Shown here: positions 39,409-48,600 of the stretch, in pieces
Layout of the letters: each line of letters opens with the position of its first letter
Numbering within the stretch: position 1 is the first letter of the stretch
Assembly (NCBI RefSeq): GCF_964204645.1
Contig: NC_134029.1
Coordinates: 8,980,850-9,044,849, forward strand
DNA from: Tubulanus polymorphus
Lineage: Eukaryota > Nemertea > Palaeonemertea > Tubulaniformes > Tubulanidae
Length of the DNA stretch: 64,000 bases
Direction of reading: 5' to 3'
Translations under genes and position numbers: made by a program
The notes under the pieces: generated by a model
What the model saw: only the letters and a program-made list of their open reading frames with translations
Database searches by the model: none
What the model was told of the DNA's origin: nothing

Positions 39409-39900
39409 CTACACAGCTGTGCGGCCCGACTTCTAACCCGCTCACAGAAACATGTACACGGTACCCCAATAATGCACAGTCTTCATTGGTTGCCTATTCA
39501 CCAAAGGATAATTTAAAATCCTTGTTCTCACTCTTATACAATTGTTCATAACCCGGCACCAGCCTATCTTTCTGACTCGTTATAACTACATTCGAAATTA
39601 AATTCTACTATAGGGTTATAACACACTCATGTAAAATCCGTCTTGTTGAACCACTATATCGAACAGAGTTCTCTGTGGTTCATGATCTTTTTCTGTCTCA
39701 GCACCTCGTTTGTGGAATAATTAGCCAATACGTATCCGTAATCGACCATCAGTGGAGTCTTTGGATCTCGCTTAAAAACATTTTTATACAAAGAGTTCTA
39801 GAAATAAGTTTCCGTTTTTAAAAGAACAAAATATCATTATAAAGAGCTTTGAGATTGTTTTAGTGTAAATCGCTTTTAGATTATAAATCATTATTACACA
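39409..39900 (+). pseudogene. LINE (CR1/L2/Jockey-like) reverse-transcriptase C-terminal remnant
   Basis: Conceptual translation across three frames shows the conserved end of non-LTR retrotransposon ORF2: CAARLLTRSQKHVHGTPIMH, then SLHWLPIHQRI, then in another frame IVHNPAPAYLSDSL, and further on SAPRLWNN and RPSVESLDLA. Several frameshifts and stops break it. The sequence ends near a GTGTAAATCGCTTT-type 3' end. It is an old 5'-truncated insertion of a host retrotransposon with no function expected. Confidence 0.85.
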
Positions 39901-40743
39901 TGTACTACTATTACGATTATATTTTCGGTGATAAAATAAAGTCAAAGGCTTTTATATATCTAAATCTCTTCAAAAAGCTACTTGGAACGAAAATAAGAAT
40001 GGAATATGTCAAATGTTGGGTACAATGTTCGCGTCAAATAATTGAACAACACACAATTGAAAAAAAAGGAAATAACATTAGCGTCCGGGTACGACACAAT
40101 ACTCGAAGAGTAACACTGGGATACTCCCGAGATTAAAGTAATCTCGTTACAGATGCCGAGAAATGTAACGAGATGACAAAACGTATTCCACTGTGTATAT
40201 TGGTGGCAATGAGCTGTTGTGACAGCTGTCTAGATTACCGGTACTCATAGCTGTTAAAGTATACGTACGCATGTGTCTTCCGTTGTCTCACGACAAAAAC
40301 CCGAGTAACGCGAATGCCCAAAATCCATTTTAAGCATTTATCCAAAGCGCTCTTCGTGTCACCTGAATGGATAGAAGTCAAAAGCGTAATCTATAGCAGC
40401 AGCAGGAGATGAATTCCATTTTCTTTCGGTTTGTCCGTTTTTCCAAGTCAAAAGAAATAAATATTTTTCCAAGTTACTATTGATAAGATACCTGAATGAC
40501 ATCACCCTCCAGCTGTTACTAAATTCAAATAGAAGAACTTTAATTGAGTTGGCCATGTTTGTGAAAAAAATGTTTGCCACCCTCCGCTTGAAATAATTGT
40601 TATTATAATATTTCGCACGTCGAATGTGCACTTTTATTGATACTCAGGAAAAATCAATTTAGAGAAGCAAATACCAAAAAGCCGATAGTTACCAATATCT
40701 TTGATTGAACTGAAAAAGGGGTGATCATATTCGATGGTTCACC

Positions 40744-40900
40744 ACAAAAATCATATAATTGATCTCCCATATATTCGACGCATATTCAACAGTGCGCAAA
40801 AAATCACATAATTGATTTCCCATATTCGACGTATATTCGACGGTTCGCTGCGTGTAATAATTTAATTCGTTTTCCATATTCGATGGATATATAAGCCCAT
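40744..40900. repeat. Degenerate tandem repeat, about 50-60 bp x 3
   Basis: Successive units carry AATCATATAATTGATCTCCC, AATCACATAATTGATTTCCC and TAATTTAATTCGTTTTCC, each followed by CATATTCGA-type sequence. Function unknown. Confidence 0.6.
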
Positions 40901-41762
40901 TTAAGGATATCTATGGATATTCGACTGTTAAGAAAAAAGGAGGAAATCCATATTCAGAAATAATTAATAATCAATTAGCCTCAGTAAGTAAGTAATTAGC
41001 AGTCTGATCCATATCAAATTTGCAGAAATAAGAATTCAAAAAACGGCGATTTAAATGGTAGATTCAGCTCATTTTCGACAAAAATTTTCGAATTCAAACA
41101 TGTTATGCCCCGTGTGGTTGTACCTATTGTGGATTAGATAAACCACTGAAACTAAAACTGAAACTGAAAAAAAGTGTCTTATCACGAGTGATGCAGACGC
41201 GGACGCGGACGCAATCCAGGAATAGAAAAAACAGCCAGAAAAAAGAGTATGGATGATAAATGAAGCCGGTGGCTTTATTCTGGTATCAGCTTTCCGAACC
41301 TCGAAATGCAGTTCATTATTAATTGGTTGTTTGGTTTGATGGTCAGATTATCCAATCACGGCGTTTGCTAAGCCGATTGGCTAATGTATTATGTGTATGA
41401 CCTTCGTAACTGCGCACATATCCTCAAAATCACCTCTAATCACAAAGGAGTGTGTGACACGATTTCGTATGGATATCGTGTCTCGCTGTGATTGCTGCGT
41501 GACCAGGACGATGGTGAGAAATGACCTCTGCTTGACTAAACCTAATCAATTTGAAATTCGTTTCCAAACGATTCTTTGCGAACTTGATTTTGAATATTGC
41601 CTAATTTGGACAAGTCCCCCGTGACACTTTGATTCAAATATGCAAATTCCATCAATTTCAGTCAGAGCCCAGTTATGCAATCATGAAATATCCCCGAAGG
41701 TTGTTCTCCAAAGGTGGTAATAAATCTTATGACTGATCTTAACTGTTTTTTGAAAAGCTACA

Positions 41763-41887
41763 GGCCGGTTCCATAGTGAGGGCTTAGACGTTAGGCTATC
41801 TTTGTTCTATAGCGAATCTAACAATTTAAGGTCAGTCCAAAGATTGAAGACCACTTTTGGTCTTAAGTCTAGACTATGGAACCGGCC
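41763..41887. mobile_element. MITE (GCCGGTTCCATAGT family), copy 2
   Basis: GGCCGGTTCCATAGT at the left is mirrored by ACTATGGAACCGGCC at the right (perfect 15-bp arms), so this copy is better preserved than 31423-31561. Confidence 0.8.
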
Positions 41888-43066
41888 GGCCCAAAAAAAA
41901 GTTTTTTTTTCATAATTCGATCTAATCTATCTATAAAATCAGACTTTATAAGACTTTATAAGAAATAAGACTGGTCTTGTGTCACGCAGTACCAATAGAA
42001 AAGGATTCTGTGCACAGTGATATTATGCATAAGATGGACGAGGACACTGGAATGAACCATTCTGACAGATATGGAAGAGGACATTGTTGATATAACCCTT
42101 TCCGAATTGGCACTCTCGCGCGCTCGACTTCCTCCTGTGACCTTGCCGCAGAGGACATGGATCATTAAGGTAGCATGTTTTATTAAACGAGCTGAAAAGC
42201 AGCAAGTGACATTTATGGGAGCTTGTTATCGGAGGGTCAATACGATGTCGATATCGGCCACACTGGAGGTGCCACATCCATCCAACCGCCGGTAGCCCTT
42301 GGCAAACCAATTCCACGATGTTGCGGACGAACGACGAATTTTTGAAATTGTTTAAGCGTTGTTGGTTGGCTGCAAGTCAATATAACGGTATGCGCAAGAA
42401 ACCAATAAAGGAAAATGGTTTCATCGTGTGTTTGAACTGGTCCGGCTTTGCCGCGAGGTACACAAGGCTTATTGGATTACATCTTATTTACGAAAAGCTC
42501 TCTGGTCGAACATGTCTGATTCCGTTGAACTCACCGGAAAAAAAATCCGATATGAAACGCGCAAGGTCGCGTGGTGCCAACTTTGCCAGCGAGAACGAAT
42601 ACTAAAATCGTTGACAGGCCTACCATTCTTTGAAAGAAAAATCCTTTTCCGACGAAAGCCAGCTCATCTTGACACTTGCACGTAAGAAGTGTCTGTTATT
42701 CATGAAGGCCGGAAGTAGACATCACATACTTCCGGTTGATGTTGCTCGCTCGTAGCTATTTCAGCGTGTTTTTCACGACAGTGTGACGTCTTGAAAATAA
42801 AGACATTCTCAATGATTATGGCAATGAAGCCTAGAGCTATGGAAAAATATTCGCAATCGCAGATTTAGAAATAAATTGTCAAGTTGTATGGAAAACATAC
42901 CAAGTATCTATATGTTAATACGATGTACCAAATACTGACGCCGTGGAGAAGAAAGTCAATCATGGTATTAACTAATGCAGAGGCTATGAACGGATCTGAA
43001 AATATTAATAGGGGGCCAGACGGAGGGAGACAAAATTTCAGCCAATCATCGAGCAGGAATTGTAAT
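41888..43066. other. Host DNA left of the Polinton-type element
   Basis: Open frames on the plus strand (42071-42295, 42318-42605, 42428-42685) are back to back, and an AAAATAAAGACA stretch at about 42795 could be a poly(A) site. A transcribed host gene here is conceivable, but no domain is recognisable, so I do not call one. Confidence 0.35.
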
Positions 43067-43072
43067 TATAGA
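43067..43072. repeat. Target site duplication, left copy (TATAGA)
   Basis: The six bases directly before the element's AGTAATAGGG terminus are repeated exactly after its other end at 59254-59259. A 6-bp duplication is the hallmark of Polinton/Maverick integration. Confidence 0.9.
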
Positions 43073-43230
43073 AGTAATAGGGATAATGGGCTTTCAAGCC
43101 AAAGGTCGAACGGTCGAGCTCGTAAAAAATGAAAAACATAAAAATAATTACAATTTCTACTTGAATTACTCGCAAAACTCATAAAAATGAAAAATAAATT
43201 CTCACACGCTCGAATTTATTTTTCATTTTT
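43073..43230 (+). repeat. Left terminal inverted repeat of the element
   Basis: About 157 bp matching the inverted right end (59253 down to about 59096) with few differences, beginning AGTAATAGGG. It includes an internal AAATAAATTC/GAATTTATTT pair around CTCACACGCTC. In protein-primed relatives the termini serve as replication origins (family knowledge). Just inside, TACTCG and CGAGTA form a small extra hairpin. Confidence 0.9.
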
Positions 43231-43395
43231 TACTCGCTAAAAAGTAACGAGTAATTAATGAGTTGTTTGAATTGATATTTTAAACATATTTCAATATTCA
43301 TATTTGTATGAGTTAGATTTTTAAACATAAAAGTGTGAGTAAAGTGTGAGTGAAATAATTCATATTTAAAACATTGAATATTTATATTTGAATGA

Positions 43396-43421
43396 GTTTT
43401 AATAAAAATTTTGTTATAAAA
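43396..43421 (+). promoter_or_regulatory. Class A upstream motif, zinc-finger gene 1
   Basis: TTTTAATAAAAATTTTGTTA followed by TAAAA abuts an ATG at 43422. The same pattern occurs immediately upstream of four other ORFs in this element. That argues for translation from 43422, not from the in-frame ATG at 43392, which lies upstream of the motif. Confidence 0.6.
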
Positions 43422-44039
43422 ATGAAGAAAGAAGAAGAAGAACCCAACTTTAAAATCGAAATCAATGAAACCAATAAATCATTTTCACAGTTTTACATTA
43501 AAAATTATATTTCAGCAACAAATTTAGTGTCCGCAAGGTATTATAAAATTGATAACATAACTATGATTAATCAAATATCATCAAATGAAACATATTTAAT
43601 TACTGAACTAGTAGATACTTTTGATAATGGCGTTAAAAATCCTAAAATATTCAATACAGTTTTAAATTTTAAAGGAACTTTAGATGAAAACATAATTAAT
43701 ATTCTTAAAACTCCTTTCAATGAAAGAAATGATGATATAATACTTTCAAAAGATTACAATGATTTGATTAACTTAAGAATTGAAAAAAGACAATTATTTT
43801 ATTTCAATTTTGATAATAAACAAATTATCTATAATGAAAATTCATCAAATATTGGAATTCAATGTGAATTAGATAATAATAATTCTTATAAAGATATTGG
43901 AATTCAATGTAATTTTGATGATGAAATTGTTGCGCCTAAATATAATCCTAATGAAAGCGTTTTATGTAATTGTGGAAAATATTATACTCGCAGCAATAAA
44001 TCACACCATCTTAAATCAAAATATCATAACACATATTAA
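43422..44039 (+). CDS. Zinc-finger protein 1 of the element (function unknown)
   Basis: A lysine- and asparagine-rich protein of about 205 residues if started at 43422; the in-frame ATG at 43392 would add 10 residues. The C-terminus holds a U1/C2H2-like finger, LCNCGKYYTRSNKSHHLKSK, with Cys-x-Cys and spaced histidines, ending in KYHNTY. Two near-identical NIGIQCE/DIGIQCN segments precede it. No nuclease or protease motif is seen. It is the first gene of the rightward block and shares its promoter-like motif with the OB-like and HNH genes, so a role in regulation or genome handling is likelier than a structural one (inference). Confidence 0.75.
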   Translation: MKKEEEEPNFKIEINETNKSFSQFYIKNYISATNLVSARYYKIDNITMINQISSNETYLITELVDTFDNGVKNPKIFNTVLNFKGTLDENIINILKTPFNERNDDIILSKDYNDLINLRIEKRQLFYFNFDNKQIIYNENSSNIGIQCELDNNNSYKDIGIQCNFDDEIVAPKYNPNESVLCNCGKYYTRSNKSHHLKSKYHNTY

Positions 44040-44551
44040 AGATAAAAACTGATAACATAACAGATGATTTAAAAACATTAAAACACCATTTTGATTTTAG
44101 TAATTATCCAAAAAATCATGAATTGTTTAGCAATGATAATAAAAAAGTTCCCGGTAAATTCAAAGATGAATTAGGTGGTGAAGAAATGATAGAGTTCATA
44201 GGTATTAGATCTAAAATGTATAGTTATAAAACTAAAACTCATGAATCAAAGAAATTGAAAGGAATTACCAAAAGCGTTGTTGAAAAGAATATTCATTTCA
44301 AAGATTACATCAATTGTATATTTAATGAAGAAGTTAGAAAACATAAGATGAAATGTTTAAGATCTGAAGATCATGAAATGTATATTGAAGAGATAGAGAA
44401 GATAAGTCTAAACCCATTTGATGATAAAAGATATATTTTAGATGATGGAATCCACACAGTCGCCTATGGTTGCAATTTAGATGAATATATAAAATTCAAA
44501 AGAGAAGAAACAAAAGAAAATGAGATTATGAAAAGGATTCTAGCGTGTTAA
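44030..44551 (+). pseudogene. C-terminal remnant of protein-primed family B DNA polymerase
   Basis: An open frame of about 173 codons begins right after a TAA at 44027-44029 and has no proper start or promoter motif. Its content matches the extreme C-terminus of Polinton-type polymerases: FDFSNYPKN, then VPGKFKDELGG, then IEFIGIRSKMYSYKT, then KKLKGITKSVV and FKDYINCIFNE. Everything upstream (exonuclease domain, palm motifs, TPR regions; typically about 1000 residues) is absent. The preceding gene ends only nine bases inside this frame's start. It looks like the scar of a large deletion. No polymerase activity is expected. Confidence 0.8.
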
Positions 44552-44579
44552 TCAATTTCAATAAAAATTTGTATAATAA
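44551..44579 (+). promoter_or_regulatory. Class A upstream motif, OB-like gene
   Basis: ATCAATTTCAATAAAAATTT then GTATAATA directly precedes the ATG at 44580. It is nearly identical to the inverted copy before the HNH gene (58575-58601). Confidence 0.65.
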
Positions 44580-44921
44580 ATGGAGAGTAAACAAGTACAC
44601 AGTGAATTCTTAGATAGAATTAAAGATACTTCAAGCGTCAAATCTGTAGATTATAAATTTAAAAAACTAACTGAGTTAACAATTCACAAGAAATATTTAA
44701 TTACTAACATTGAAACAATTACTAATAAATATGGAGATAAATTAGTAATTCATTTAGAATATGAAGGATTAAAAGGAAATAAATATAAATTCAGAACTTA
44801 TTTACCAGATAGATTTCATAGATTATCAAGTGAAGATTTAGAAGAATTATGTTCTGGAGATTTCTATTTCGTATACAAAGGTAAGAATGAAAAAGGGCAC
44901 CATGAAATAGATTTCGAATAA
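44580..44921 (+). CDS. Small OB-like protein, candidate single-stranded DNA binding
   Basis: 113 residues. The core reads LTIHKKYLITNIETITNKYG, a hydrophobic strand, a charged turn, RTYLPDRF and LSSEDLEEL. From memory, similar short proteins with this core occur in invertebrate mobile or viral DNA, and an OB-fold nucleic-acid-binding role would fit, but I cannot confirm it. No membrane segment and no cysteine cluster. It follows the polymerase scar and carries the class A motif. The start is fixed by AATAAATGG context. Confidence 0.65.
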   Translation: MESKQVHSEFLDRIKDTSSVKSVDYKFKKLTELTIHKKYLITNIETITNKYGDKLVIHLEYEGLKGNKYKFRTYLPDRFHRLSSEDLEELCSGDFYFVYKGKNEKGHHEIDFE

Positions 44922-44938
44922 GAAAATATGTAAAATAA
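44922..44938 (+). promoter_or_regulatory. Late-like start context, penton-like gene
   Basis: GAAAATATGTAAAATAA abuts the ATG of the next gene, only 17 bases after the previous stop. The T-run seen at most other class B sites is missing here, so this site is the weakest of the class. Confidence 0.4.
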
Positions 44939-45694
44939 ATGGTGGAATTAAAAGAATACAGAATATTTGTTGATTCTAGAAAACTTACAAATTATAAATC
45001 ACATAATTTATTAGTACAATTAGATAGAGAATTCAAAAATTGTGTTGATTTAAAATTAGTTAATATAAGTTTATGTAATTCTTTTTACAATGTATCGGAT
45101 AAAACTTTTGAACATAGAGGGTTTATGATTTATATGAGAAATAAAGATAAATGGTTTCATATATTTTTAAAACCAGGATTATATAATTTAGAATCATTAG
45201 CGCAGGAAATTAATAGAAGAGCTCGGTTGAAAATCGGGGGCACTTCTGTATTTGAAATTAAATTTAATAAAATTGATAGTACTAATAAAATTAAAATAAA
45301 GGTATCTAATGAACAACATAAATTTATGGTAAACAAACCAATGGCTAAAATGTTAGGAATTAAACCGCTTACAGTTACTGGAAACGCAGAAGGCAGCTCA
45401 AATATAATACCTTTTACACACTTTTATATTTATTGCAATTTAATCGAGCCTACAAAAACTTTCGAAGCAACTAAAGAAACAATTTGTAATTCAAGTATAC
45501 TAAATATTTTACCGCTAAAAAATGTTAAACAATTTGGAACTCAAATAAATTATAATTTAACAGAATGTGATTTTAAACCTTGCATTCCTAAATTTAATAA
45601 TTTTAAATTAGAAATAAGAAATCATAATGGATACTTAATTGATTTGAATAACTTTCCTGTAATTTATGAATTAGTTATAAGATGTAAAGAGTAA
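44939..45694 (+). CDS. Penton-like minor capsid protein candidate
   Basis: 251 residues. The N-terminus (YRIFVDSRKLTN, then VDLKLVNISL) followed by FLKPGLYNLESLAQEINRRA, a long beta-rich middle (FTHFYIYCNLIEP) and a terminal strand pair (FKLEIRNHNGYLIDL, VIYELVIRC) resembles the minor (penton) capsid proteins of Polinton-type viruses, which have a single jelly-roll. The pattern is recalled, not aligned. No signal peptide or membrane helix. The ORF is intact. The virion role also fits the neighbouring cassette. Structure prediction would decide. Confidence 0.6.
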   Translation: MVELKEYRIFVDSRKLTNYKSHNLLVQLDREFKNCVDLKLVNISLCNSFYNVSDKTFEHRGFMIYMRNKDKWFHIFLKPGLYNLESLAQEINRRARLKIGGTSVFEIKFNKIDSTNKIKIKVSNEQHKFMVNKPMAKMLGIKPLTVTGNAEGSSNIIPFTHFYIYCNLIEPTKTFEATKETICNSSILNILPLKNVKQFGTQINYNLTECDFKPCIPKFNNFKLEIRNHNGYLIDLNNFPVIYELVIRCKE

Positions 45695-45710
45695 TTTTTC
45701 ACTTATATAA
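45695..45710 (+). promoter_or_regulatory. Late-like motif
   Basis: TTTTTCACTTATATAA then ATG; a T5 run 11 bases before the start codon. Confidence 0.45.
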
Positions 45711-45950
45711 ATGAATATAACTGTTGGACCGAGTATATGTTTTGGGTTTGATTTTAAACGTGAGAAAGAAATGAAATTTAACATTAATGATGTAATAACA
45801 CATATCAAAAATATTGCATTTTCTAATGAAACAACATTTGAGTATGAAACAACAATAGATAAAGAAACTTTAAATGTAGAAAAGATTACTGAGTCTTTAA
45901 GATTTTACGAATTAGATGAAGATTTTATCATCGATATATTAAAAAAATAA
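45711..45950 (+). CDS. Small element protein, probably C-terminally frameshifted
   Basis: 79 residues, unrecognised. The frame ends at an AAAAAATAATAA stretch. Directly after it, another frame stays open to a TAA at 46052-46054 with the same acidic and lysine-rich character, and that stop is three bases before the next gene's ATG. All neighbouring genes are spaced this tightly. I infer a one-base indel in the A run that shortened a protein of about 110 residues. Function unknown. Confidence 0.5.
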   Translation: MNITVGPSICFGFDFKREKEMKFNINDVITHIKNIAFSNETTFEYETTIDKETLNVEKITESLRFYELDEDFIIDILKK

Positions 45951-46035
45951 TAATTGAAATATATGATAATCATAAAACTAGTAATGAAATAAATGTTGAA
46001 TTAATCATAAATAAGATAACTAAATATTTTGATGA

Positions 46036-46057
46036 TAGTAATTTTTTTGATTAATAA
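46036..46057 (+). promoter_or_regulatory. Late-like motif
   Basis: T7 run at 46042-46048, then GATTAATAA and ATG. The motif lies within the out-of-frame extension of the preceding gene. Confidence 0.5.
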
Positions 46058-46279
46058 ATGAGTGATAATAAGTGGATAATAACTGGATTATATAATGGAG
46101 CATTACTATCAGTTGGAACGGTTGGTTATTCAATGGTATTAAAAAAAGTATTCAAAATGGGAAGTGTTAATGTTGATAGATTTGATATAAATGATATTTT
46201 AAAATTAACATTAGCAGTTACTTTATCTAATTTAACAATTGATTATTTGGAAAAACAAAAATATATTCCTCCCATATAA
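46058..46279 (+). CDS. Small membrane protein, virion-cassette type
   Basis: 73 residues. A glycine/alanine-rich segment (LYNGALLSVGTVGYSMVL, about residues 11-28) and a second hydrophobic stretch (LKLTLAVTLSNLTI) are separated by a short charged loop, predicting two membrane or membrane-associated helices. The C-terminus is YLEKQKYIPPI. Proteins of this size, order and pattern accompany the next gene in related animal elements as far as I recall. Likely virion or membrane-interacting; mechanism unknown. Confidence 0.6.
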   Translation: MSDNKWIITGLYNGALLSVGTVGYSMVLKKVFKMGSVNVDRFDINDILKLTLAVTLSNLTIDYLEKQKYIPPI

Positions 46280-46302
46280 ATGCATAATTTTTTGCTAAAT
46301 AA
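46280..46302 (+). promoter_or_regulatory. Late-like motif
   Basis: A T6 run, then GCTAAATAA and ATG, in a 23-base intergenic gap. Confidence 0.55.
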
Positions 46303-46725
46303 ATGGCTTCTGCAATTATAACTATTATAGGATCGGCAATCGTTAACGCTTTAGCATTTACTGGTGGTGGATATTTATTTAAACACATTGATAAAAATAG
46401 TTCATTAGGAGAACAAAGAAGACATAACTTAGCGTTAGAGAAATACAATAAAGCTGCAGAAGAATATAGAGAAAAGAGGCAAAACTATATGGATTACATC
46501 AATAAAGAATTATATGATCAGAAGATTTCACATAGAGATTTTCAATCAGTTGATGATGCAATGAGTTTATATAACGCAGTAACAAATAAAGAAAAATTAC
46601 ATCTATACAAACCTAAATTATCAGATTATTATACCCCAAGTAAAGAACAACAGAAATATGAAATAATTTGGATTTTAGGTGGAACAGTTATTGTTATATT
46701 TGTTGCTTATAAGTTTACTAATTAG
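46303..46725 (+). CDS. Conserved small protein with two terminal membrane segments
   Basis: 140 residues. An N-terminal hydrophobic stretch (IIGSAIVNALAFTGGGYLF) is followed by a helical charged middle (HNLALEKYNKAAEEYREK, then YMDYINKEL), then LSDYYTPSKEQQKYE and a C-terminal membrane helix (IIWILGGTVIVIFVAYKF). I recognise the N-LAFTGG, coiled-coil and LSDFYxPS-like order as a family found in Polinton-like clusters of other invertebrates (recall, unverified). Probably a virion membrane or packaging-associated protein. Intact. Confidence 0.65.
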   Translation: MASAIITIIGSAIVNALAFTGGGYLFKHIDKNSSLGEQRRHNLALEKYNKAAEEYREKRQNYMDYINKELYDQKISHRDFQSVDDAMSLYNAVTNKEKLHLYKPKLSDYYTPSKEQQKYEIIWILGGTVIVIFVAYKFTN

Positions 46726-46744
46726 TAATTTTTTTTCTAAATAA
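46726..46744 (+). promoter_or_regulatory. Late-like motif
   Basis: TAATTTTTTTTCTAAATAA then ATG: a T8 run, one spacer base and TAAATAA. This is the cleanest example of the class. Confidence 0.6.
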
Positions 46745-47179
46745 ATGGAAGATAAAGTTGATAGTATTGATATTATTCCTCATGATATAAATAAAACTAA
46801 ATTAAAAACATATTTAGAAAAACAAATATTAGAATTTGAAAGTGACTTAAAGATAAAAAAGAAAAAATATTTAAAAAGTAAAATTATATATTATCTGATT
46901 ATAAGTGGTTCGGTTACAATTAGTTCTGTAATAACATTTCTAGCAATATTCAGTCCATTAACACCTTTAGCTATATCAATTGGTGTATTAGGATTAAGTT
47001 CAAGTGTTTTAACTGGTATAAGTTCAAAATTAAATATAAAAAGTAATAAAGAAAAAATTAAAACTAATATAAAAGAAATTAATAAATTAAAGAACACACT
47101 AGATTATATAATAAGTTTAAATGGCCATATAACAGTTGAAGAACAAGATAAATTATTAAAAGAATTAATAAATTATTAA
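46745..47179 (+). CDS. Two-helix membrane protein with charged ends
   Basis: 144 residues. The lysine-rich N-terminal part leads into two adjacent hydrophobic helices (IIYYLIISGSVTISSVITFL and LTPLAISIGVLGLSSSVLTG, about residues 50-95). A lysine-rich amphipathic tail follows, ending NGHITVEEQDKLLKELINY. The layout suggests a membrane hairpin with both ends on the same side, and is holin-like in size only. Function unknown. The ORF is intact and part of the tightly spaced cassette. Confidence 0.6.
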   Translation: MEDKVDSIDIIPHDINKTKLKTYLEKQILEFESDLKIKKKKYLKSKIIYYLIISGSVTISSVITFLAIFSPLTPLAISIGVLGLSSSVLTGISSKLNIKSNKEKIKTNIKEINKLKNTLDYIISLNGHITVEEQDKLLKELINY

Positions 47180-47195
47180 TTTTTTAATTATATAA
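47180..47195 (+). promoter_or_regulatory. Late-like motif
   Basis: TTTTTTAATTATATAA then ATG, with TATATAA replacing TAAATAA. The T run starts at the previous stop codon. Confidence 0.5.
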
Positions 47196-48584
47196 ATGGT
47201 AGATAGTTTTCCAAAAGCTTTCCAATATAATAAATCAATTAAATATAATATTCCAGCAATAGATTTTAATAAAGATATTACATATAGAAATGAAGTTTTA
47301 GATTCATTAACTAATTTAGAAATTTATGTTACTGAAACTAATAATTTTAATGCAAAGATGGAAAATATATTTCATGTATATTTAATTAATTTTAAAAAAT
47401 TGAAAGATGAAAAACAATGGTTATTAAAATCTAATATGAAGTATTGGCAAAATCAATTAAATTTTGCTGTTTATTGTGCAACAACAGGATGTGGAATTAG
47501 TTGGAATGATCATTTGAATAATTCTAAATATAAATTAATTCAAAGTTTATTTAGATTTCATACATACTTTCAAATCAGAATAATATTAAATGAATTAGAG
47601 TGCGCTTTACCAGGATCTAGATATTTTAAAGAATTAGATAATAATATTAATTTATCAAAGTTTTATAAGATTTGTAATGAATTTAATATAGATATAAATA
47701 ATTCTGATTTTAGAACAAAAACTGGAACAATAAGATCACTTCCTTGCCCTAAAAAGATTGCAGAATATTGTGCACTTCCCATACCATCTAATAGTTTTTA
47801 TAATATCTATAATAAAAAATTAGGTTATGGTAAAATAGAAACAAAGGATTTAGAAACATTAAATTTCAATAAATTACCAAAATTTTATGATAATTTAAAA
47901 CAAGAAAACAATAATGGTTGGGTTTATTTCATTTTAGAAAATAGTGAAGGTTTTACTAAATCAGGTATAGAAAGAATAAATCAATCTATTAGAACTTATT
48001 TGATTTGTATTCTAGGATCACAAGTTGAAACAAGATCACCGATAATTGGAAATTTGAATACATCATTCGATACACAAAAACAATTTAAAGTTTTATTTGA
48101 AGATTCAATTCATAATGATAAAAATAGATCGATTCCAGAAAACATTATAAGATATCAAAATTATTTAGATAAATCTCATGTAAGACTTAATTATTGTATA
48201 GGCCCTAATCTATTAATTATTTCTAATGATTTAGTATTAAAGATGGGAAACATAATTGGTTATAATAATCTAATTAAAACCGCAACAATAAATAATTCAT
48301 TTGGATTGAATGATATAAATAAAAAGATTATTACTGCTCCAAAATTAATGGAAGGTGAAAAAAATAAAAAACACATTCAATCAACTGAAACTAAAACTAA
48401 GAATATTAAATTAAATAATGATTCTAAAATAAAAGATTATAATACATCAGAAGATATAAAAACTGATAAAATTCAACATGATATAATTAAACTAAATGAT
48501 GATAATAAATCCCATGAAAATACTAAATTAGCTATAACTTGTATAGGAATTGTAATCGGAGGAATATTATATTTTAAATTTTAA
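47196..48584 (+). CDS. Large conserved virion-type protein of the element
   Basis: 462 residues. The conserved-looking core contains NQLNFAVYCATTGCGISWND, then FHTYFQIRIILNELECALPG, then WVYFILENSEGFTKSGIERI, SFDTQKQF, and KMGNIIGYNNLIK. The C-terminal 90 residues are lysine- and asparagine-rich and end in a single membrane anchor, LAITCIGIVIGGILYFKF. I recall relatives in Polinton-like clusters of cnidarians and other animals, without assigned function. The tail anchor and position among capsid-type genes suggest a structural or membrane-linked virion protein (inference). Intact. Confidence 0.65.
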   Translation: MVDSFPKAFQYNKSIKYNIPAIDFNKDITYRNEVLDSLTNLEIYVTETNNFNAKMENIFHVYLINFKKLKDEKQWLLKSNMKYWQNQLNFAVYCATTGCGISWNDHLNNSKYKLIQSLFRFHTYFQIRIILNELECALPGSRYFKELDNNINLSKFYKICNEFNIDINNSDFRTKTGTIRSLPCPKKIAEYCALPIPSNSFYNIYNKKLGYGKIETKDLETLNFNKLPKFYDNLKQENNNGWVYFILENSEGFTKSGIERINQSIRTYLICILGSQVETRSPIIGNLNTSFDTQKQFKVLFEDSIHNDKNRSIPENIIRYQNYLDKSHVRLNYCIGPNLLIISNDLVLKMGNIIGYNNLIKTATINNSFGLNDINKKIITAPKLMEGEKNKKHIQSTETKTKNIKLNNDSKIKDYNTSEDIKTDKIQHDIIKLNDDNKSHENTKLAITCIGIVIGGILYFKF

Positions 48585-48600
48585 TTTTTTTATTATGTAA
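48585..48600 (+). promoter_or_regulatory. Late-like motif
   Basis: TTTTTTTATTATGTAA then ATG: a T7 run followed by TATGTAA. Confidence 0.5.

Noticed and set aside
42023-42685. Cluster of overlapping open frames just left of the element
   Set aside because: No recognisable motif on either strand. A host gene is possible but unsupported.
44030-44551. Independent small functional gene
   Set aside because: No start codon with either motif, a truncated beginning right after a stop, and content matching only the end of a large polymerase.
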